Source of the DNA: Paraspadella gotoi
Taxonomy: Eukaryota > Chaetognatha
DNA length: 64,000 nt
Assembly (NCBI GenBank): GCA_051294375.1
Contig: CM119270.1
Location: 10,498,766-10,562,765 of the forward strand
Reading direction: 5' to 3'
The position numbers and the translations under genes are program-made. The notes below the pieces were generated by a model, which saw only the letters and a program-made list of their open reading frames with translations, searched no databases and had not been told where the DNA came from. This document shows positions 57,013 through 64,000 of this stretch, one piece after another. Positions within the stretch are counted from its first letter, which is position 1. Each line of letters opens with the position of its first letter.

Positions 57013-58130
57013 CATATTTAGATTATTTAAAGCTGGTAAACACCAAACAATTCTCAATCATTATTTTTCTGTTCATGAGACTTAGCGCCTTAATTTTATT
57101 TTTTGTGAAACAAAATTATTACTTTGCAAGGTATTTTAATTAGCATAGCTAGTTTTTTCTAACAGGAGAAGAGGGATTAAAAAAAAGGAGTCAAACAAAA
57201 AGAAATATATGCACATCTTTAGCTCTTCCACCCATTTTCGTCCTTAAATGAAACTGCCTTCAAAAATTCCGTATTGTCGCGGTAGTTATTTCATATTTCA
57301 ACCTCGATACTTCGTTTGGTAAAAGTTTACATCATAGATTTCTTTGGTCTTCAATATTTTTTTCCTTTCCTCCGGACTCCTCTTTTCTCCCGTTCATTCA
57401 ACTCCTTTTCCTCCCTTCATCGGCTTTCTATTCCTCCATTTTTTCCGGCTCCTCTTCCTCCACCTCCGGTCGCTCTCCCTCTTCCAGGTTTGTGATCTTT
57501 GGCATTTAAAGGTCAGCTTCGGTCGGCCGCCGTCATTCGTTTCCGATTTTCTCGTATTAAGAAAGAAGGAGGCAAGCAGAAAGAGGAGAGCGAAGAAAAA
57601 AAGGTTGAGCAATGGGAGGAAAAGGGTGAGGAATGAAAAAAAATAAGGGAGGAAAGGGAAAAAATAAAAGTAAAAGAAAGAGGTTGCGAAGAAACAGAAA
57701 TGAAAAGGAAGGAGAGATAACGGATTTAGGTTAACGAATGTTAAAAGGAGAAATAGGAGTTAGAATTAGAAAGAAAGAAAAGAGAATGGAAAAGAAAGTA
57801 AAAAGGATGCGACAGAGAAAGAATTTTCGAAGCCCGCTCGGCGACTTAACGCCGGGAATGGAGGACCGGAACGACGTAATAATCTCTCCATCGCAAATGT
57901 CAGCTTTCCCCAGACATGACATCCCCAACCACAATGTCAAACTTTTCCATAGACATGACAATTCCTTCGCCGCCGCCCGATCGAAAAGGTCCCCGATTGA
58001 CGAGGACCAAAAACTTAAAAAAAAAAGAGCCATGAAAAAGTCGTTCTTTTGAAATTTTATCATTATTATTTTAATATTTTTTTTAAAGATTCCTGCTTTT
58101 ATTTTAATGTTTATTCGATCTGGTGGCGTA

Positions 58131-58510
58131 GAATATTCGCCCATAATAGTGGCCCGAATTATTGCACCCACATACAATTGCATACAGAGATTCGCCACGT
58201 AAGATGCGCCCACATGGGATCCTCTCTCGCGGATTCCGCCTAACGCAGTTCTACGTGGGCCCAATCGTTACCTGGCCCAATCCTACTAGCCAATCCTATG
58301 GGCTCATCCTATGGGGCGAAATTCTAAGGACGCATCCTGAGTGGCGAATCCTACTGGGTAGAATATTATGTGGGCGGATATTACGAAGGCCCAATTATTA
58401 ATTGGGGCGCAATAGTACATGGGCGCAATACTACGGGTGCAATTATATGTGGGTGCAATACTGTGGCACAATTTTAATGGCGCAATCCTACGTGCGGTAC
58501 AATCCTAATG
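58131..58510. repeat. Two-orientation GGGCGCAAT array, copy 2
   Basis: Counterpart of 53661-54047 with scattered indels; the same orientation switch is visible. Confidence 0.87.
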
Positions 58511-58615
58511 GAACAAAAAATAAAATATAATTAAAACACTTTAGTTCGGTTCTAACTACATCATTATCTTACCAACACTATTCCCTATTTTATTGTACTA
58601 TTGTTTTATTTGTAG

Positions 58616-58695
58616 GCACAGACCCCTTTAAACAAAGCAAGGATTACGCCTGGACTCAATACGATGTTCACTTTTTTCAAATAAACGTCCGTTAG
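58616..58695 (+). CDS. Candidate terminal exon, unknown protein (copy 2)
   Basis: Same acceptor context, phase, length and stop as 54155-54234, with a first-codon change and two residue changes (Leu to Phe, Leu to Ile). No frame disruption. Confidence 0.32.
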
Positions 58696-59204
58696 CCGCT
58701 AACGACGCCAAGCGATTAATGTTTGCTCATTTGTTCAACAAAAGGCCAATGAAGTTTCGGACATTCTGAATCAAGTGCCCATGGGCCATAGTGAGCTAAA
58801 TTAAGTAAATTAAATTTTCTTTAATATCAATTTTTGTGCTATTTGTAAATAATGTGACTCGTTATTTCTTAGCTCAGTCTCTTTGAAAAAGTAGCTTTTA
58901 CATTACATTTCGACGGCCACATCCGTAGCACAGACGCATAAGTTAAAAACATTGTTTTATGATCCGTTTTATGAACTCATAATCACAGCGTTCGACCTCC
59001 AACGCCGTTATTGCGATAAACACCAGCTCAACTCTCCTCACAACTCTCACAACAATCCTCACATCTCGCAAAATCACAACTGCTCACTCAGCAACACCCT
59101 CTCCCAATTTCTTGGGCCGATGTCTGAATTTAGAAGCGAAAATCAATCGGATTAAAGAAAGCTGACGAGAAAATGGCTGAAGATAGAATAAACGAGTCAA
59201 GAGA

Positions 59205-59226
59205 GAAACGAGAGAGAGAGAGAGAC

Positions 59227-59291
<65 letters not shown>
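59205..59291. repeat. (GA)n tract
   Basis: Counterpart of 54750-54833, longer and less interrupted. Confidence 0.95.
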
Positions 59292-59295
<4 letters not shown>

Positions 59296-59438
59296 TTCGC
59301 AATAGTAGACAGGAACTGCGACATTTTTTTGCAAGAATTCTTCCTTAAATTCTTTATAATCGCGCGTTTTTAGTACGCGGAAAAACTGATATCAGACGAT
59401 ACAAAATCGCGTTGCGCTCAAAAGAAAAGCGACCAAAG

Positions 59439-59949
59439 ATGAAAATAACTAATTTAGCTCGGGCGTCTGTTGGTTTTTTGTCGGGGTCAAGCGACGGTGG
59501 TTGACGTCAATGAAGAGGGTTAAAATTTAACATAACTTTGATGACAGAAAAAGTTGTATAGTAGTATCGTAGTATAGTATTGTGAGATTATTTTGCATTT
59601 ACTTTATTTACAGTACATTTGTATCGGATTTTTTGCACGAGTCATTTCTATTTCATTTCCTTTACTTATTCATTATTTATTATTTACATTTTATTTAAAC
59701 TCATAAGAATAATAATTACAAATTTAATATACTATTATGAATATTCTTTGTCAGAGCCGCTGAAAAGCGTCAAGGGTCTCGACCTACGAGTTGTAACCGA
59801 CGAGGATTGGCCGGAGAAGTGGCGCATCTCTTTGCCAATAGGAAGGAAGGAGAACAAGGTAGTTCGTCCAAAGAGGTGAGGAATAAATTCGTAAATAGAG
59901 TACGTAAATGAAATCGTACGTTGTTTTAGGATGCTGTGACAGTTATTAA
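59439..59949 (+). pseudogene. Second copy of the secreted-peptide gene, frame-broken
   Basis: The ATG (59439), splice sites and last exon (59930-59949) align with 54980-55501. However, exon 1 has a C-to-A change and several single-base indels that shift the frame before the signal peptide is complete. Exon 2 (59755-59857) is five bases shorter than its partner and out of frame. The donor reads GTAGTT instead of GTAAGT. It is either a decayed paralogue or a haplotype copy with uncorrected sequencing errors; the mix of substitutions and indels does not decide it. Confidence 0.65.
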
Positions 59950-60372
59950 AGTTCAGATCGAGAATTATTTTTCTCAACAAATAAAACGATATAAACTCCA
60001 AAACAAGGTTAAGTCTAAAATAATAAAATAATAAACTGTACAGAGAAACCGTCTGAGGACAGTCGGGAGAGAGTTGTGGTGACCGGTGATCAGTCAGTGA
60101 TTGTGAGAGAGAAAGATGATCTTAAAAGTCGCGTGATACTGCCACAATTAGGACTAACTCCGGAGAAAATATAAAATTTCGACTATTAGCAAAGTTTTTT
60201 TTAGTTGTCTTGACTAAATATTTAAGCAAATATTTTCTAAAAAAATTACATTATATGTCTTGATTATTATATATAATGTTGTGGACGAACATCTAGAACA
60301 CGCAACTTGTCAACCACATGACCTTAACAACCTTACCTCGCTCAATTCCCCAACTTATTTATTGGTCAAAAC

Positions 60373-61635
60373 TAGAGTTCCGATAACGTTAATTTTTTTA
60401 GGAAATTCGCTTAACCGTTAAAACTAACATTTTTAACGGTTAACCGTTAAGATCGCCTTATATTTTATAATTCAACTTAAATTTAAAATATTAAGATTAA
60501 AACAAATAATAGTATTCTAATGGTATTTCTCTTTAACTTGGCTCTTGAATGCCCGCTGATAAAGACTGAACAGAGTCGACACATGCGTCTATTTTTTATG
60601 TCAAATAAATCTGTGTTGTAACAACAAATATTTTTGCTAATCTCATAACACACGCAACGAACAGGACCATCAAATTCTACATTCTATATTTTGTCTTTCT
60701 CTTTCTCCTCTTTTGCTTTCTCTTTTCCTTTTCTACTCCTCCTTCATATCCCCCATTTATTTTGTGTAGTTTGCCTTAGAACGCTGCTTTTCTGTGTTAG
60801 TCTTTCATAAACTCATGACCACTGCCAGATGGTCATTGACCATAAATATAAATATGAATTTTAATTTATTCGACTAGACTGCGCCTTGATTATCGATCTG
60901 ATCAAAATATTTATGATTAAATATATTTTTCATTTTAATTAAAAAGCTACTATCATCATTATTATTTTTCTAGTATGTCCTTTTTTAAGATTTCGTTCCT
61001 TCTATTATTAATTTGTACTTTTTTAAAAGAAAATTTTTTCTATTTGGTTTTTATTCATTTTTTCATTCATCGGTCTTTCATTTCATTTGCTTCTTTGGTT
61101 CAATTTTAAAGAGGAAGAAGAAAAAGAGAGAAACAGAAAATAAGTAGGGATTATTTATTTTGTAGCTAATCTCGAATATATACTATCTGATGAAGGCCCA
61201 AAAAAAGGAAAAAGCGTAAAAAGCAAAGAGCTAAAAAGGACCAAAGATAAGAGGGGAAAGAAAAGGGGAAAAAACTAGAAAGAAAAAGACAAGGAACAGG
61301 ACCGAGATAAATAAAGGGGAAGAAAGAATAGAGAGAGATGCAGGATAGAAAAAAAAGGAGAAGAATAACAAAGGAAAAAAGCAGGTGAGAACCAAGTCTG
61401 TAAAGAGAGATGAGGGGTAAAAATATTGTGAGCAGGGAGAGGAGAATAAGCAGAGAACAGAAAAAAAATAGTTTTTTTTTAATTCTAAAGATTTTGCATA
61501 CCAAAAAATGAAAAAAACATACATTTGAAAATTATACCGAAATTTACCGTTTGAAAATGAATACATATTAACGGTAAGTTAAAATTATTTTGAACCGTTA
61601 ATACCGTTAGACATGTTAACGGTATACGAACACTA
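60373..61635. mobile_element. Non-autonomous hAT-type DNA transposon (1.26 kb)
   Basis: Terminal inverted repeats TAGAGTTCCGATAACGTTAA (left) and TAGTGTTCGTATACCGTTAA (right end, reverse complement) match at 16 of 20 positions. They are flanked by identical 8-bp direct repeats GTCAAAAC (60365-60372 and 61636-61643). An 8-bp duplication and TAG-GTTC termini are hallmarks of the hAT superfamily. ACCGTTAA motifs repeat just inside both ends. The interior has no transposase-like frame, so it would depend on an enzyme supplied elsewhere. Confidence 0.8.
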
Positions 61636-62280
61636 GTCAAAACGGTTGATCTTTATGGTCAAACGTTGACCTTTGTAATAGACTTAGCATCTGAGCATTT
61701 GACTGTTATTGTTTATAACGTTGTGAAGAATAAATCATTCTTACTCTGAAACTTGTGCGTCCACAATGTAGTTATCTTTTTTCGCATTATAATTTTTTTT
61801 TAATCTTTTTTGATGGGTTCTGATAGAGCATAAAAAGTCAAACAAAAATATAAATAACAGCTTTTTTAAATTCCTACCTTTTCTAAGTGAAAATATTAAA
61901 AAATGATGAAAATCATCAAAAACTGTAGTTTTTCTTATTTTTGATTTACATAAAAATATTTAAAAAAGAACTATACTTTGTTGAGACAATTTTTTATTAG
62001 CTATCTGAATCTAGGTTTAAAATTTAAAAATTCTCCAAAATATTTTGGCCTTTCCTATCTATAAATAAATATTAAAAAAATAATTATTTTGTCCATTGAA
62101 AGTATACGTAAAACTATAAATTTTTGTTTTAGCATGTACTCATTCAAAATGTTTGACTCACCCCTACCACAATGCCTTTATTTGTTCGGCGGTTCGTAGT
62201 AAAATGAGTATAAAACGAGAAAAAGTAACTAAAACTAAAAATGAGTTATGTGACGATGTATAAGAAATTTCTCCTTTCAA
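60700..62280. other. AT-rich DNA, no gene seen
   Basis: The interior of the hAT element and its right flank: T-rich then A/G-rich, without supported exons. Confidence 0.55.
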
Positions 62281-62287
62281 ACTTTCT

Positions 62288-62829
62288 CCTTTTTCCCATC
62301 CCCATTCCCATCCCCGTCCCCTAATCTCTTCCCCATTCGATCCCCGTCCCCTAATCCCTTTCCCAACTCCATCCCCCTTTCCCCTAATCCCTTCCCCATT
62401 CCCCGTTCCCCGCCCCTAATCCCTTCCCACTTCCATCCCGTCCCCTATCCCTTCCCATTCCCATCCCTGTTCCCCTAATCTTTCCCCATTCCCATCCCCA
62501 TTCCCCTAATCCCTTACCCATTCCCGATCCCCATCCCGTCCCTAATCCCTTCCCCATTCCCTATCCCCGTCCCCTAATCCCTTACCCATTCCCATCCCCG
62601 TCCCCTAATCCCTTCGCCATTCCCATTCCCCCTCGTCCCCTCGAATCCCTTTCCCACATCCCCATCCCATCCCCGTCCCCTATATCCCTCCCCATTCCCC
62701 ATCCCCTCCCCTAATCTCCTAATTCCCCTTTTCCCCGTTCTCCCATCCCCGTCCCTTAATCCCTTCCCCATTCCCATCCCCCGTCCCCTAATCCCTTATC
62801 CCATCCCCGTCCCCTTAATTCCTTCCCCA
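62288..62829. repeat. ~31-bp C/T minisatellite abutting an acceptor
   Basis: About seventeen imperfect copies of CCCCATTCCCATCCCCGTCC followed by CCTAATCCCTT. The last units run into TTCCTTCCCCAG at 62819-62830, the acceptor of the exon at 62831, so the repeat doubles as its polypyrimidine tract. Confidence 0.93.
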
Positions 62830-62830
62830 G

Positions 62831-63041
62831 TTCCACCGAACCGGAACCGAAAGCCACGCCCCCTCCTCAGTCCAAGTCCCGGGTCCGCCGCTGGACGGAG
62901 TGGGTCTCGAAGAAGCTCGAATTTCGCGAGGATTCCGTGGACGAACCTCCGCAGAAGAAGAAGGATCCCGACCCGCCCAAGTTTATTGCTTACGAACAGA
63001 ACGGTTCGATTGAGAAAGGGGGGAAAATAAGGGGGCAGTAA
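62831..63041 (+). CDS. Candidate terminal exon of an unrecognised gene
   Basis: Acceptor CCTTCCCCAG ends at 62830. With phase-2 entry the frame runs 69 codons to TAA at 63039-63041. It starts STEPEPKATPPPQSKSRVRR, has a Trp-containing charged segment (WTEWVSKKLEF) and a Lys/Asp/Pro-rich part, and ends near FIAYEQNG and a Gly/Lys tail. Another frame is open but is an Arg/Ser/Pro shadow. GC content and codon use stand out from the AT-rich right flank. Upstream exons are not in view; the phase does not match a direct join to the peptide exon at 55299. The charged composition suggests a disordered C-terminal tail. Confidence 0.5.
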
Positions 63042-63637
63042 CGAGATAGAAGTGTCGTCGGGCATTGCGACAAGTTTTACCTGCCAATAACCTTGAATTT
63101 GTGACCAGTTGGTTCAGGGGTAAAAACAAGTGTCAAAAGTCAAAAGGGAGAACTTGTAGCAATGCCTGCCTACGTACAGAGGCTTCGTGACGAATAGAGA
63201 CGGACGTATTGACGGAGAGCTCTTTCTTTTCTCAAAAAACTAGTTTTAAAATGTTTGACATTAATTTTTAAAAGTATTCCCGTAGGAGATTGAAAAATGT
63301 GATGCTATTTTGATGAATGAACAAAAATTCTAAATTTAACTTTTATTAAATTGTAAAATTGTACTCAAAAAATTATTTTTTAAAAAAATATAAGAAATTT
63401 TGCAATTTACCAGTAGGCTATATTTTAAATAGTTTTAACCTTATAAAGTTAAAATTTTAAAATAGTTTTAAATTTTTAAATTTTTAAATTTTAACCTACT
63501 AATGAAATTATTTTTCAAAATGATTTATATTTTCTTTTATCACTTTTGACAAGTAATTCAATATGCTATCAAAATTAAGAAAGCTTATTTTGAAATTTTA
63601 GGTATTTTATAAGGATTGTGTAAAGGTATATAAATAT
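63042..63637. other. AT-rich intergenic DNA
   Basis: No coding signal. TTTTAAATTTTTAAATTT-type AT runs at 63350-63540. Confidence 0.6.
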
Positions 63638-63921
63638 GTAGTCGGGCATTGCCTAGGTTCACCCCGCCTATAAGCATGACACCTTCAGTCCTGACCCGGT
63701 GGCTCATTGAGTAAGCCATCAGCTCATGACCACTAGGTACCGGGTTCATCCCCAACCTGGTACCTACCCTGGCGAGAAGCGTGAGGACGGCCGTAAGCCG
63801 CCTTGGGGGCGTGGCAACCCCTCAAGCCTGGTCCAAGCCCAGGACCGTTCCTGGCTACTAAAGGGGTTATAGAAGTTACGTATAGTTATCTTCAGCCCAC
63901 TTAGCGCCTTATCCACAAATA
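63638..63921 (+). mobile_element. tRNA-derived SINE, second copy
   Basis: Matches 6738-7065 from GTAGTCGGGCATTGCC to CTTAGCGCCTTATCCACAA, with A box TGGCTCATTGAGT and a slightly degraded B box GGTTCATCCCC. It lacks the extra first head of the copy at 6610, so this is probably the basic element. Confidence 0.78.
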
Positions 63922-64000
63922 TAGCCTATTGCATAATTGTTTATAAAATAATTTTTTTTACAAATTAGTATTCACTGGTGGAATGTCATTATAATTGAAT

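Larger units (their letters stand above)
55811..60229 (+). repeat. 4.4-kb direct duplication, copy 2
   Basis: Collinear with copy 1, with many single-base indels in its left half and fewer, mixed with substitutions, in its right half. Unlike copy 1 it continues into unique sequence after 60230. Confidence 0.92.

Noticed and set aside
58952-59155. 67-residue frame rich in Asn, His and Ser in copy 2
   Set aside because: Copy 1 carries an in-frame stop (CAA to TAA) and a length change in the T run, so the frame is not conserved.

Overview
This is nuclear DNA of a multicellular animal, almost certainly an invertebrate. No bacterial-style ORFs, operons or ribosome binding sites are present. Coding sequence comes as short exons with GT-AG splice sites and compatible phases, set in AT-rich, repeat-laden introns and intergenic DNA. 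The clade cannot be fixed from the sequence. The window is a draft assembly with eleven N gaps; several are exactly 25 or 10 N, which looks like a scaffolder or gap-filler default. Most long open frames in the window are read-through of simple repeats such as (GA)n, (CT)n, (TTTC)n and poly-T, and are not genes.

Region by region. (1) 260-4407: the 3' part of a gene for a cysteine-rich protein, six plus-strand exons with consistent phases. It carries a repeated eight-cysteine module and probably ends in a transmembrane segment. Its introns hold two minisatellites, a SINE and a (GA)n tract. (2) 4408-12500: AT-rich DNA with a composite tRNA-derived SINE, a dispersed repeat, a 310-bp repeat in tandem and a CACGTG-rich stretch. 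(3) 12500-16400: five gaps and a 1-kb duplicated segment with an internal inversion. (4) 16400-23300: purine- or pyrimidine-biased DNA with no convincing gene. (5) 23324-36575: a giant imperfect palindrome, broken by gaps and tetranucleotide arrays, probably at least partly an assembly product. (6) 36600-50700: scattered GC-rich islands that include exon candidates for acidic proteins (41341-42883), a minus-strand exon (37654-37763) and a Ser/Thr/Pro-rich exon (44699-45051). (7) 51361-60229: a 4.4-kb segment present twice, head to tail, with a 25-N gap at the junction. Each copy holds a small three-exon gene for a secreted peptide (intact in the first, frame-broken in the second) and a 390-bp two-orientation array of a 15-16 bp motif. 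(8) 60373-61635: a non-autonomous hAT-type element with terminal inverted repeats and an 8-bp target-site duplication. (9) 62288-63041: a CT-rich minisatellite running straight into a lone terminal exon, then a second copy of the SINE near the right end.

The two best-supported genes both look secretory: a modular disulfide-rich surface protein and a short signal-peptide-bearing peptide. Nothing in the sequence links them functionally. A recurrent feature is that long simple repeats lie directly against splice sites, in places serving as the polypyrimidine tract.
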